NCBI GenBank assembly: GCA_019753235.1
Contig: JAIELF010000010.1
Location: forward strand, 185,443 to 249,442
From: a bacterium
GTDB lineage: Bacteria > Planctomycetota > Planctomycetia > Kolteriales > Kolteriaceae
Direction of reading: 5' to 3'
Length of the DNA stretch: 64,000 bases
Position numbers and translations under genes: made by a program
The notes under the pieces: model-generated
Databases searched by the model: none
What the model was told of the DNA's origin: nothing
The model's input: the letters and a program-made list of their open reading frames with translations, nothing else
In this document: positions 8,073-16,421 of the stretch, one piece after another
Layout of the letters: each line of letters starts with the position of its first letter
Position numbering within the stretch: the first letter of the stretch is position 1

Positions 8073-9368
8073 ATGAGCTTCGCGAAAACCGCCGACGATA
8101 TTCAACGAGATTGGGATACAAACCCTCGCTGGGAAGGGATCGAACGAGAATATACGGCCGAGGACGTCGTTCGGCTTCGGGGTTCTGTTCATGTCGAGTA
8201 TTCCTTGGCGCGACGCGGCGCTGAGAAACTCTGGAAGCTGCTGGCGACCGAGCCGTTCATCAATGCCCTGGGTTCGTTGACGGGCAATCAGGCGATTCAG
8301 ATGGTCGATGCCGGCCTGAAGGCGATCTATTTGAGTGGTTGGCAAGTTGCCGCCGACGCGAATCTCGCAGGTCAGATGTATCCCGATCAAAGTCTTTACC
8401 CCGCCAACAGCGCTCCGAATCTGGTCAAGACGATCAACAACGCTTTTCGTCGGGCTGATCAGATTCAAACGATGGAAGGTCGGAAGAAGCCGGTCGATTA
8501 CTTCGCTCCGATCGTGGCCGATGCCGAGGCTGGTTTCGGCGGGCCGCTCAACTCGTTCGAGATCATGAAAGCGATGATCGAAGCGGGGGCGGCCGGCGTT
8601 CACTTTGAAGATCAACTCGCTTCGGAAAAGAAGTGTGGCCATATGGGAGGCAAAGTTCTGGTCCCGACCAGCAACTTCCTTCGAACTCTGACGGCGGCAC
8701 GCTTGGCGGCGGATCTTTCCGACGTACCCAGCGTTCTCGTCGCACGAACGGATGCCAACAGCGCGCAGCTTCTCACGAGCGATGTCGATGATCGCGACAA
8801 GCCCTTCATCACCGGAGAGCGAACCGCGGAGGGTTTCTTCCGCATCGCCGGCGGCCTGGATATCGCGATTGATCGCGGCCTGTCCTACGCTCCTTTTGCC
8901 GACTTGATCTGGTGCGAGACGAGCGAGCCGAACATTGATGAGGCGAAGCGTTTTGCCGAGGCCGTCCATGCCGAGTATCCAGACAAGCTTCTCGCTTACA
9001 ACTGCTCGCCGAGTTTCAATTGGAAGAAGAAGCTGGACGATGCCACCATCGCCAAGTTCCAACGCGAACTCGGCGCGATGGGCTATAAGTATCAGTTCGT
9101 CACGCTGGCTGGTTTCCATGCCAACAATTTGGCGATCTTCGAACTGGCTCACGGCTACAAGGATCGGGGAATGGCCGCATACTCCGAATTGCAGCAACGA
9201 GAGTTCGCACGCGAGGCCGATGGCTACCGAGCCACCAAGCACCAGGCCTTCGTCGGAACCGGATACTTCGATCAGGTCTCGCAAGTGGTCGCGGGAGGTT
9301 TGTCATCGACAACCGCGCTCACGGGATCTACCGAAGAAGAACAGTTCCACGCCGCTAGCGCTCACTAA
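8073..9368 (+). CDS. aceA: Isocitrate lyase
   Basis: The predicted protein has 431 residues, the size of bacterial isocitrate lyases. It splits isocitrate into glyoxylate and succinate, the first bypass step. The signature K-K-C-G-H-M-G-G-K has its catalytic Cys at residue 188. S-G-W-Q-V-A-A-D near the N-terminus and V-A-R-T-D-A-N after the signature also fit. The ribosome site AGGAG lies before the ATG at 8073. It follows aceB and is followed by two more CGCTGGAT hairpins, one built into the apparent terminator. Together aceB and aceA allow growth on acetate, fatty acids or other C2-yielding substrates. Confidence 0.97.
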   Translation: MSFAKTADDIQRDWDTNPRWEGIEREYTAEDVVRLRGSVHVEYSLARRGAEKLWKLLATEPFINALGSLTGNQAIQMVDAGLKAIYLSGWQVAADANLAGQMYPDQSLYPANSAPNLVKTINNAFRRADQIQTMEGRKKPVDYFAPIVADAEAGFGGPLNSFEIMKAMIEAGAAGVHFEDQLASEKKCGHMGGKVLVPTSNFLRTLTAARLAADLSDVPSVLVARTDANSAQLLTSDVDDRDKPFITGERTAEGFFRIAGGLDIAIDRGLSYAPFADLIWCETSEPNIDEAKRFAEAVHAEYPDKLLAYNCSPSFNWKKKLDDATIAKFQRELGAMGYKYQFVTLAGFHANNLAIFELAHGYKDRGMAAYSELQQREFAREADGYRATKHQAFVGTGYFDQVSQVVAGGLSSTTALTGSTEEEQFHAASAH

Positions 9369-9467
9369 TCGCTTGAAGGATTTTATCGTCGATCGAGAAA
9401 AGACCCCGAGGCCTTGGCCCTGACGGGAGGAATCAGGCTTCGGCTCGATCTGGACCACCCTTGGGCT

Positions 9468-9495
9468 GGCTCGCGAACGCTGGATTTCGCGGGCC
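9468..9495 (+). repeat. CGCTGGAT-loop hairpin downstream of aceA
   Basis: This is a member of the hairpin family found upstream of aceB. A CGCGAA/TTCGCG core stem encloses the loop at 9478-9485 (CGCTGGAT). With one U-G pair and three further pairs the stem reaches 10 bp. It has the same orientation as aceA and lies 100 bp after its stop codon. Confidence 0.75.
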
Positions 9496-9567
9496 GGGCC
9501 CTTTGAAAAGTTGTTGTCTCCCTGTCGTCATGAAGCTTGGAGAGACGCTTTCTTTCGAACCACCCTA

Positions 9568-9619
9568 ACACGCCGACCGTCGGGGACGCTGGATTCCCTG
9601 GCCGTCGGCGTGTGTTTTT
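9568..9619 (+). terminator. aceA terminator hairpin with CGCTGGAT apical loop
   Basis: A perfect 10-bp outer stem (ACACGCCGAC at 9568-9577 against 9604-9613) continues, after one C-C mismatch, into an inner stem with two G-T wobbles that carries the family loop CGCTGGAT at 9587-9594. A TTTTT run at 9615-9619 follows. This is the layout of an intrinsic terminator for aceB-aceA, here built on a copy of the repeat. Confidence 0.7.
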
Positions 9620-9740
9620 GAATATGCCATCGGCATCGCAGGCCGCGGCAACGTCGCTTCTCGATCTTGCACCAATGCGTTGTCCCCCGTAACCTTCTCC
9701 CAGTTCGCTTTTGGTTGACTTCTTTTGGAAGGGTGACGCC

Positions 9741-11246
9741 ATGGATGGCGTGGATCTTCGCGCCGATTCGCGGGGGTGGCTTCTTTCGTCAAGCGAGCCT
9801 TGGCGAATGGGACTGCTTGCCGCCATTCTCTTCGGGATCGTTATTCGGACTTTTCACTACCTTAGTGATCCTTCGATGTGGGGTGATGAAGCCTCGGCAG
9901 TGCTGAACGTCATCAATAAGGGTTACTCCGAACTCTGGGCGAAGCCTCTTTCACATGAATCCCCGTCGCCGATTCTCTTCCTCTGGATCGAGCGGTTCGC
10001 TTGTGATCTTTTCGGGGATAGCACCCTTTCTCTGCGCGTGCCGACATTCTTCGCGAGCGTTCTGTTGCTCCCTTTGGCGGGTGTGATGTTTGTCCGTTGG
10101 AGTTCTCTTTCGGCTGCGTGCATTTCGCTCACGTTGTTGGCCACCTCGAATCGTTTACTTTGGCATTCGATCGAAGCCAAGCCGTACGCCATCGATGTTT
10201 TGCTCGCGATTCTTCTGCCAACCCTGTTTTGTCTCACGAGAAGGAGAAGCTTCGGCGGGCGAATGTTACTCTGGGCGGCGCTAGCCCCCGTGGTCATCAC
10301 ACTTTCATATCCCGGTGTCTTCATGATGGCGGGGATCCTGCTCGCGAGTCTCCCAGAACTCAAGTCATCTCGACGACGAGACTGGATCGCGTGGTTCGCC
10401 TCGGGGGGCGTCAGCGCCGGGGTCTTTTTGATGGTGCTGCTCGGACCGGCTCGACAGCAGCGAACCGCTCAGGTTGATTCATGTTGGACGAATTATTTTC
10501 CCGATTGGAGCGACCCTCTCGGCGTCCCGTTTTGGATCATCAAATCGTGGGCGAGTCTTCCGGACTATTCCTTCAGACCTATCGGGATGCTTCTTTTGCC
10601 GGGCGTGATTCTGGGGGGTTATTTGATGTTCCGCCGTGGCCGGGAAAGACTGGTGATCGCGCTCACGGCCCCAATCGCACTCGCATTTCTCGCATCGCTT
10701 CTTGGCAAGTATCCCTTTGGCGGCGCTCGCGTGCTCGCGTTTGCAGCGCCAGCGATGAGCCTATTCGTGGGGGAGTCGGTTGCCTGGTTGCTGGCTCGAT
10801 GCCGAGAGCCGATCGCTTGGCCGAGATGGGGAGTCTCGCTAGCGGCCATCCCTTTGGCGGCCTCGATCGTCTATGCGAATAAGAGTTTCTTCGAACCTTG
10901 GCCGAGCCCCGATTCCGCGGGGGCCGCTCGGTGGGTGATCGAGAATCGCGCACCCGGCGACCTCATCGTCGGCAACCATTGGGAACACGAGTACTACTTT
11001 CGATCGCTTGGTTCATCTTTTCGAGCCTTTGGCTCTCGTCAAGGCGACGAGCCGAGGAGAGTTTGGCTTGTCATGGCCGATGTCTCTCCCGAGGTTCGCC
11101 GATCGTTGATCGATTCGTACTCGAAATCTACCAGCGAGACCGCGATCGAATGGCGAGTTGTTGTCACGCGTGAGTTTCAGCACACCAGCATTGTCTCCTT
11201 CGAGCGAGTCGATTTGGCAACGTCGCGCGATCCGCTTTCGCGGTGA
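9741..11246 (+). CDS. Multi-pass membrane glycosyltransferase (GT39/ArnT-like)
   Basis: The predicted protein has 501 residues. The ATG at 9741 is preceded by GGAAGGGTG; a TTG at 9711 is a weaker alternative. It has about ten transmembrane helices. Just after the first comes an extracytoplasmic loop with W-G-D-E-A-S, the acidic Asp-Glu pair typical of polyprenyl-phosphate-sugar transferases (GT39/GT83 type). The last about 130 residues are soluble. Such enzymes transfer sugars from undecaprenyl-phosphate carriers to proteins or lipids outside the membrane. It stands alone between the aceA terminator and a convergent gene, so its substrate is unknown. Confidence 0.75.
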   Translation: MDGVDLRADSRGWLLSSSEPWRMGLLAAILFGIVIRTFHYLSDPSMWGDEASAVLNVINKGYSELWAKPLSHESPSPILFLWIERFACDLFGDSTLSLRVPTFFASVLLLPLAGVMFVRWSSLSAACISLTLLATSNRLLWHSIEAKPYAIDVLLAILLPTLFCLTRRRSFGGRMLLWAALAPVVITLSYPGVFMMAGILLASLPELKSSRRRDWIAWFASGGVSAGVFLMVLLGPARQQRTAQVDSCWTNYFPDWSDPLGVPFWIIKSWASLPDYSFRPIGMLLLPGVILGGYLMFRRGRERLVIALTAPIALAFLASLLGKYPFGGARVLAFAAPAMSLFVGESVAWLLARCREPIAWPRWGVSLAAIPLAASIVYANKSFFEPWPSPDSAGAARWVIENRAPGDLIVGNHWEHEYYFRSLGSSFRAFGSRQGDEPRRVWLVMADVSPEVRRSLIDSYSKSTSETAIEWRVVVTREFQHTSIVSFERVDLATSRDPLSR

Positions 11247-11299
11247 ATGCCGTGCCGGCCGTGAAGATGACGCACGCCTGAACGAAACGGAGAAGAACT

Positions 11300-12034
11300 T
11301 CAGGGTTCATTTGCCCAGCGGCCGATCGCCGTGTGAATGCAAGCGAGCACGACGTTTGCCGAATGCATCACTTGTTCTTCCTGGTGTTCGACGCTGTTGG
11401 ACGCACCCTTGACGGCGACGAACTCGATCAACTCTTGCTGACCGAAAAGCTGACAGAAGAAGAAAAAGGCGGCTGTCTCCATGTCGATCATATCGCAAAG
11501 ATCGGTTCGCTCGCGGTAACGATCCGCGTAGCCGACCGGGAGATAAGACTCGAATCGCTTCAGCCCCGCGGGCGAAGTGATGTAGTAGAAATCGGTCGAG
11601 ACGATCGAGGCCCGGGGCGCGTTCGGCAAGATCGGTTGTTCCCACCTTGGATGGATGGGTTCCGGCCCCACCCAATTGTCGATCGACATTCCAAGCGAAT
11701 AGGCCGACTCGATCCAGCAGGGAGTTCCAGGTGTGTAAAGAGCGGGGCGAATCGTCCCAGCCGTTCCGACCAAGCAAACTCGCTTCACGATGCCGGCCGA
11801 GAGTATTTCGTAAAGCAGCGGTTCGAGACAACCGGTCCCGATGCCGGTCCATATGACGGTGAGCGTTGGCGATTTCCAGAATCGGTAGCAGCGATACGAG
11901 TAGGGGGCTTCCACGAGAGGAATGCCGTTGATCGCTTGGGCTAATTCGTTTGGATCCTCGCCGGCACAAATGATGACGTCGCTCGCTAAAAGATCCCGGG
12001 GGGCGTTCGTATTGGGACCAAGGCTGTTTCTCAT
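11300..12034 (-). CDS. Nucleoside phosphorylase-like protein
   Basis: The predicted protein has 244 residues. It shows the PNP/MTA-phosphorylase superfamily pattern: G-T-A-G after a beta strand, a central V-S-T-D-F-Y-Y region, and I-D-M-E-T-A-A-F, the Met-Glu motif that binds the ribose. The substrate could be a nucleoside, methylthioadenosine or a related ribosyl compound. The start is uncertain: ATG at 12034 was chosen, with GTG at 12064 and TTG at 12067 in frame. It lies 118 bp after ftr on the same strand, so a link to pterin or C1 cofactor metabolism is possible but unproven. Confidence 0.75.
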   Translation of the reverse strand: MRNSLGPNTNAPRDLLASDVIICAGEDPNELAQAINGIPLVEAPYSYRCYRFWKSPTLTVIWTGIGTGCLEPLLYEILSAGIVKRVCLVGTAGTIRPALYTPGTPCWIESAYSLGMSIDNWVGPEPIHPRWEQPILPNAPRASIVSTDFYYITSPAGLKRFESYLPVGYADRYRERTDLCDMIDMETAAFFFFCQLFGQQELIEFVAVKGASNSVEHQEEQVMHSANVVLACIHTAIGRWANEP

Positions 12035-12152
12035 CGGGTCGCCCCGGTGTGCGATCGTGGGCACCAAGCGTGACGCGAAACCGAGCGAGTTAGTGTCAGC
12101 GGTATGTCACTCAGTCGCGAGGAAGATCTTCGTATGGCCGTGATCGGAGAAA

Positions 12153-13070
12153 TCATCCGTCATCGCGCGGGCGAAGGTAGATGAAGTTCTTGCCGAGCCT
12201 GCCGCCATAATTGCCGGCCGAGATTCGAACCAGTCCCGGCGTATCGACCGACGCTCTGACGGCGGCTTGCGTCGCTCTCTCGATCGTGGCAAGGTCCCGC
12301 CCGTTGATGACGATTTCGAGGATCGAGTTGACGCCGGCCGGCACGCGGGAGGCGTCGCCCAAGGTCTCACGGAGTGTCGGGCAGAAGTTCTCATAGGTGC
12401 TGGCGATCGAGAAAGAGTATCGGCTTCCCGCCTTCGATCCGCAATTGACAAGCCCGCCCGGAAATGGCGCGATACAACCGGGCGTTTTCCATACCTCTTC
12501 GATGGCTCGTTCGCATGCGTCGAGGGCGGCGTCGACGGATTCCCCCATAAACCAGATGTTTCCACCCATCAATCCATCGCTGAAGCCGAAACGACGATCG
12601 AGAATGAACTCTCCGCCAAGAATCGGAATGACCCAGACGTTTCGGCCAAAACGTTCGTCGCGAAACTGATAACCGTCACCGAAGAAGGAGATCTTTCGTC
12701 CCAGCTTGAAGTACGGGTCTGAATCGAGCAGGTTGAAGCAGGCCGCCGTCGGCGTGGTCAAAACATTCTGACTGATCCGAACCAGCATCGAACGTTCGAG
12801 CAGTTTCTCTCGCTCTTTTTTGAATCGCGGAAGATGAAATTGCACGATGGCGCCGGGCCGACCATCGGGGGTTACAAACGTTTCGTCTCCCCCCGGCCCC
12901 ACATAGCGATCGATTCCCGCTTCGCAGTCGCAAAGAATAGTGCTCGATGCGTTGCCTGTACAGGCATGAAGCGCGTCGTCCACCCGACGGCGATCGCGCG
13001 CGGTGATCAAGATCTCGCCATAGATGCTGCGAAAGGCTTCCGCGTAAGTATCTTCTATCTCAGCCGGCAT
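12153..13070 (-). CDS. ftr: Formylmethanofuran:tetrahydromethanopterin formyltransferase
   Basis: The predicted protein has 305 residues, close to the usual about 297. It moves the formyl group between formylmethanofuran and tetrahydromethanopterin, in the cytoplasm. Blocks that fit Ftr/FhcD are the N-terminal D-T-Y-A-E-A-F, the central F-F-G-D-G-Y-Q and G-G-N-I-W-F-M-G-E-S segments, and P-F-P-G-G-L-V-N-C-G-S-K. The family is known from methanogens, methylotrophs and planctomycetes. Its start overlaps the end of the 5-formyl-THF cyclo-ligase gene by 11 bp, which indicates translational coupling. No other H4MPT pathway genes are in the window. Confidence 0.93.
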   Translation of the reverse strand: MPAEIEDTYAEAFRSIYGEILITARDRRRVDDALHACTGNASSTILCDCEAGIDRYVGPGGDETFVTPDGRPGAIVQFHLPRFKKEREKLLERSMLVRISQNVLTTPTAACFNLLDSDPYFKLGRKISFFGDGYQFRDERFGRNVWVIPILGGEFILDRRFGFSDGLMGGNIWFMGESVDAALDACERAIEEVWKTPGCIAPFPGGLVNCGSKAGSRYSFSIASTYENFCPTLRETLGDASRVPAGVNSILEIVINGRDLATIERATQAAVRASVDTPGLVRISAGNYGGRLGKNFIYLRPRDDG

Positions 13071-13677
13071 GCGCGCTGCGTCCTCGTCCTTCGTAGACAG
13101 CCTTCTCGGTGATGATCTTCGTCATGAAAACGTCGTGGGGCGCGACGGGGATTTCGGGAAAGAGCTGACACTCAAAGGCAAGAGCGACCAGCGGCACTTC
13201 GGGCCGGACATGCTCGAGAAGCTTATCGTAGTATCCCTTGCCGTGGCCCATTCGCCCCCCGCGTTTGTCGAACGCGACGCCGGGCACCATCACGAGATCG
13301 AGTTCTTTGGGATCGACCTTTTTGTGAGCCACATCGCGGAGTTCCGTTTTCGGCTCCAAAATCTTGTACATGCCGACTTCGAGTTCATCCAGCGAGGTCA
13401 GGTGGAACAGGTGTAGAAAACCATCAACGCAGTAAGGAACGACGATCTTCTTGTCGCCGGCGATGGCATCTTGAAGATCATGCCGAGTCCGGACCTCGGA
13501 CCGAACGTCGAGATAGTACATGATGGTGTGGGCGCGTTGGTACTCGGGGAGGCCTCGGAACTGAGCAACGATCTGTCGGCTCAGGTCGTCCTTGTTTTCC
13601 TGTGCATTTCGACGAGCGTGGGACTCTTCGCGAATCTGCTTTTTCAGTTCGACGATCTCGGCAGTCGGCGCGTTCAC
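13060..13677 (-). CDS. 5-formyltetrahydrofolate cyclo-ligase family protein
   Basis: The predicted protein has 205 residues. It starts at GTG 13677 with AAGGAG 9 bases upstream. The conserved C-terminal block V-P-G-V-A-F-D, R-G-G-R-M-G-H-G-K-G-Y-Y-D is the ATP/folate-binding signature, and the N-terminal K-K-Q-I-R-E helix fits. The enzyme uses ATP to convert 5-formyl-THF to 5,10-methenyl-THF. Coupling to ftr suggests a role in C1 transfer, possibly with a pterin substrate instead of folate; this last point is inference. It is divergent from the symporter gene at 13821. Confidence 0.92.
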   Translation of the reverse strand: MNAPTAEIVELKKQIREESHARRNAQENKDDLSRQIVAQFRGLPEYQRAHTIMYYLDVRSEVRTRHDLQDAIAGDKKIVVPYCVDGFLHLFHLTSLDELEVGMYKILEPKTELRDVAHKKVDPKELDLVMVPGVAFDKRGGRMGHGKGYYDKLLEHVRPEVPLVALAFECQLFPEIPVAPHDVFMTKIITEKAVYEGRGRSAHAG

Positions 13678-13820
13678 GAGGTTGGTCTCCTTGCTCGAGG
13701 AATCTTCCTAGAAGATGACACTACCCGAAGGGTAATCCCGGCCCTTTATTCATACGTTTACCAAGGCGAGCGTCCCGCCCCCGTCGCGGGGCCAACGGAA
13801 CGTTCGGAGGAGCACGCGGG

Positions 13821-15218
13821 ATGATCCTGACCGGGTTGCTGTTGTACATCCTGGCGCAGTTGATCGTCGGGGCGGCGGTTTCGACTCGCGTCCGCTCGAA
13901 CGAGGACTACGTACTCGCGGGGCGAAGCCTGGGCTACGGGATGGGAACGTTCACCATCTTCGCGACTTGGTTCGGGGCCGAGTCTTGCGTCGCGACGGCT
14001 GGCCGAGCTTACGAGAGCGGGCTCGTCGCGGGGGAAGTCGACCCGTTTGGCTATGCACTTTGCCTGGTTGTGTTGGGACTTTTCTTCGCCTACCGACTTT
14101 GGACGGGTCAGTATCTCACCATGGGGGATATCTTCCGTCGACGATTCGGTCCCCGAATGGAAAAGCTCGCCGTCTTGTTGCTCGTACCGACTTCGTTGCT
14201 CTGGGGGGCATCGCAACTTCGCGCCTTCGGACAGGTGCTCTACGTCTCGGCCAACCTCCCCATCAGCACGGGGATTCTGCTCGCTCTTATCGTGACATTG
14301 ATCTACACCGTGGCCGGCGGAATGTGGGCCGACGCTATCACCGATTTGATTCAGGGGATCGCTCTCATCTTTGGTCTGGGGCTCTTATTCGTCATCGTCA
14401 TCATGCAGCCTGAGTTCCCCGAGTGGATCCAGTCGACCCCCGCGGAACGGTTTCAGATCTTTCCCACGAATGAAGAGCGCCCGTGGTATGTCGTGCTCGA
14501 TACCTGGATGATTCCAATCCTCAACGCGGTTGTTTGTCAGGAATTGATCGCGCGGACGCTTGCTTCGCGGTCGGCGACCATCGCTCGTCATAACTGCCTT
14601 TTGGCGGCGGCGATGTACCTACTGGTGGGATTGATGCCGATCTTTCTAGGCGTGCTGGGCCCTCAGATCATTCCCGATATGGCCGAACCCGAACATCTTC
14701 TGCCCATTCTCGCGCAGCGGTATTTGCCGGGGATTCTGTACGTTCTTTTTGCCGGCGCGATTATCTCGGCTCTCTTATCGACGATTGATAGCTGTCTTTT
14801 GGTGTCAGCCACGCTGATGGCCAATAACTTTTTCCCGTTGTCGCCGACGTCGGCCGATCGGGCTCGGCTTCGCTGGTCGCGAGTCTGGGTGGTGTTACTC
14901 GGGCTGACAACGTACATGTTAGCGCTCTCGTCCGAAAGCGTTTTCGAACTGTCGCAGTCGGCGTCGTCGTTGGGGGCGTCGGGCCTTTTCGTGGTCGTCG
15001 CCTTTGGGCTCTTTACTCGATGGGGCGGAGAATGGACGGCCATCGGATCGTCAAGCTTCGGTCTGGGCCTTTATCTCTACGGCGATAAAGTTGCTGATTG
15101 GAACGCGAGTTTTTTGATCTCGCTCCTCGGAGCATTATGCTTCTATCTCGTTGCCGGCTTCTTCGAATCAGGCAAAAGTACCAGCGGAACAACATCGGTG
15201 GCCGAGCCCGCCTGTTAA
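13821..15218 (+). CDS. Sodium:solute symporter family transporter
   Basis: The predicted protein has 465 residues with 12-13 hydrophobic helices. The N-terminal N-E-D-Y-V-L-A-G-R-S-L motif and the T-W-F-G-A-E helix are typical of the SSS family, which couples substrate uptake to sodium. GGAGGAG lies 7-8 bases before the ATG. The substrate cannot be told from sequence. The gene is 19 bp before a zinc alcohol dehydrogenase and probably in one operon with it, so a polyol, sugar or related alcohol is a reasonable guess. Confidence 0.88.
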   Translation: MILTGLLLYILAQLIVGAAVSTRVRSNEDYVLAGRSLGYGMGTFTIFATWFGAESCVATAGRAYESGLVAGEVDPFGYALCLVVLGLFFAYRLWTGQYLTMGDIFRRRFGPRMEKLAVLLLVPTSLLWGASQLRAFGQVLYVSANLPISTGILLALIVTLIYTVAGGMWADAITDLIQGIALIFGLGLLFVIVIMQPEFPEWIQSTPAERFQIFPTNEERPWYVVLDTWMIPILNAVVCQELIARTLASRSATIARHNCLLAAAMYLLVGLMPIFLGVLGPQIIPDMAEPEHLLPILAQRYLPGILYVLFAGAIISALLSTIDSCLLVSATLMANNFFPLSPTSADRARLRWSRVWVVLLGLTTYMLALSSESVFELSQSASSLGASGLFVVVAFGLFTRWGGEWTAIGSSSFGLGLYLYGDKVADWNASFLISLLGALCFYLVAGFFESGKSTSGTTSVAEPAC

Positions 15219-15237
15219 CCCCAAGGAGAATCACGCG

Positions 15238-16269
15238 TTGTCCACCATGAAGCAAGCGGTAATCACTTCGCCCACCACTTTTCGTGTGGATCATGTTGCC
15301 AGGCCGACGCCGCAGAGTCACGATGATGTTATTCTTCGGACCGCCGTGAGCGGGATCTGTTCAGGCGATCTGATGGAGTGGTATCTCGCGAAGAAAGTGG
15401 GAACGGTTCTCGGACACGAAGTGGTCGGCTTTGCCGAGCAAGTCGGCGACGACGTCACGCACATCGAGAAGGGGAACCTTGTTTTCGTTCATCATCATGC
15501 CCCCTGCATGGCGTGTCGATTCTGTCTGCTTCGACAGTTCGTTCAGTGCGAGACATGGAAGAAGACTTTCATTGACCCGGGCGGAATGGCCGAGTTCGTT
15601 CGAGTGCCGGCCGACAACTGTCGGTACGACACCTTCGATATCTCCGACGTGAGTCCCGACATCGGGGTATTCATCGAGCCGCTCGCTTGTTCGGTAAAGT
15701 CTCTGCAAATGGTCGATCACCGCGAAGCGGATCTGGGGATCGTCGTCGGTTGCGGCATCATGGGTTTACTCAACATTCAAATGGCCCGTGCGCTTGGCAC
15801 GAAAATAGTCTGGGCGATCGAGCCCGATGCCTCGCGGCGAGCGAAAGCTCTCGACGTCGGCGCTCAACGCGCGCTGACACCGGAGGAAATGAGAGAAGAA
15901 CTCGCGGGTAAGAAGTTTGCCGGGGCCGACTATGTGGTGGTCGGGCCTGGTTTTCCTCCAGTTATCGAAGAGGCGACGAAGTATGTTCGCGGCGGAGGCT
16001 CGGTGTTGCTTTTCACGCCGACGGCGGCGGGGGTGAAGACGTCGCTTGATCTGGGGGAACTCTACTTCCGCGAGATCCGTTTGCTTCCATCGTACTCGTG
16101 CGGTCCAACCGACACTCGCCGAGCGTATGATCTCTTGCGAACGGGGCGCGTCGATCCCCGTCCCATCATCACGCATCGTTTTTCGATCGACGATATCCAG
16201 CCTGCTTATGACACGGCCAAAAAAGGTGGGTCAGCGCTCAAGGTGCTGATCGAGTTTCCATTTTCATGA
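15238..16269 (+). CDS. Zinc-dependent alcohol dehydrogenase (MDR family)
   Basis: The predicted protein has 343 residues. AAGGAG at 15223-15228 lies 9 bases before a TTG at 15238, so TTG is the likely start rather than the ATG at 15247. Seen in order: the catalytic zinc site (C-S-G-D, G-H-E), a four-Cys structural zinc loop (C-M-A-C-R-F-C then C seven residues on), F-I-E-P-L-A-C, and a Rossmann fold (V-V-G-C-G-I-M-G). It oxidises or reduces an alcohol or polyol with NAD(P), in the cytoplasm. It is paired with the upstream symporter, which suggests uptake and oxidation of the same substrate. A shared terminator follows. Confidence 0.9.
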   Translation: MSTMKQAVITSPTTFRVDHVARPTPQSHDDVILRTAVSGICSGDLMEWYLAKKVGTVLGHEVVGFAEQVGDDVTHIEKGNLVFVHHHAPCMACRFCLLRQFVQCETWKKTFIDPGGMAEFVRVPADNCRYDTFDISDVSPDIGVFIEPLACSVKSLQMVDHREADLGIVVGCGIMGLLNIQMARALGTKIVWAIEPDASRRAKALDVGAQRALTPEEMREELAGKKFAGADYVVVGPGFPPVIEEATKYVRGGGSVLLFTPTAAGVKTSLDLGELYFREIRLLPSYSCGPTDTRRAYDLLRTGRVDPRPIITHRFSIDDIQPAYDTAKKGGSALKVLIEFPFS

Positions 16270-16340
16270 AGGCGAGCGGCAGGAGTGTTGCGATCGGTTG
16301 AAGCCTGACGAATTGCTTGTTGGGACGGTGCAAGAAAGAA

Positions 16341-16379
16341 AAAAGGCCACGAGATGGGGTTTCCACCTCGTGGCCTTTT
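16341..16379. terminator. Bidirectional intrinsic terminator
   Basis: A perfect 13-bp stem, AAAAGGCCACGAG at 16341-16353 against 16367-16379, is flanked by an A-run and a T-run, so it can stop transcription from both sides. It lies between the convergent alcohol dehydrogenase and amt genes. Confidence 0.9.
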
Positions 16380-16421
16380 GGGGCCGTCCTGCCCACGGGC
16401 GCTTCCGTGTGGTTTTCCGAC

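Noticed and set aside
8064..9284. 406-codon open frame opposite aceA, and a 309-codon one opposite aceB (6384-7313)
   Set aside because: They are shadow frames from the codon bias of the real genes; products match no recognisable family and lack ribosome sites.
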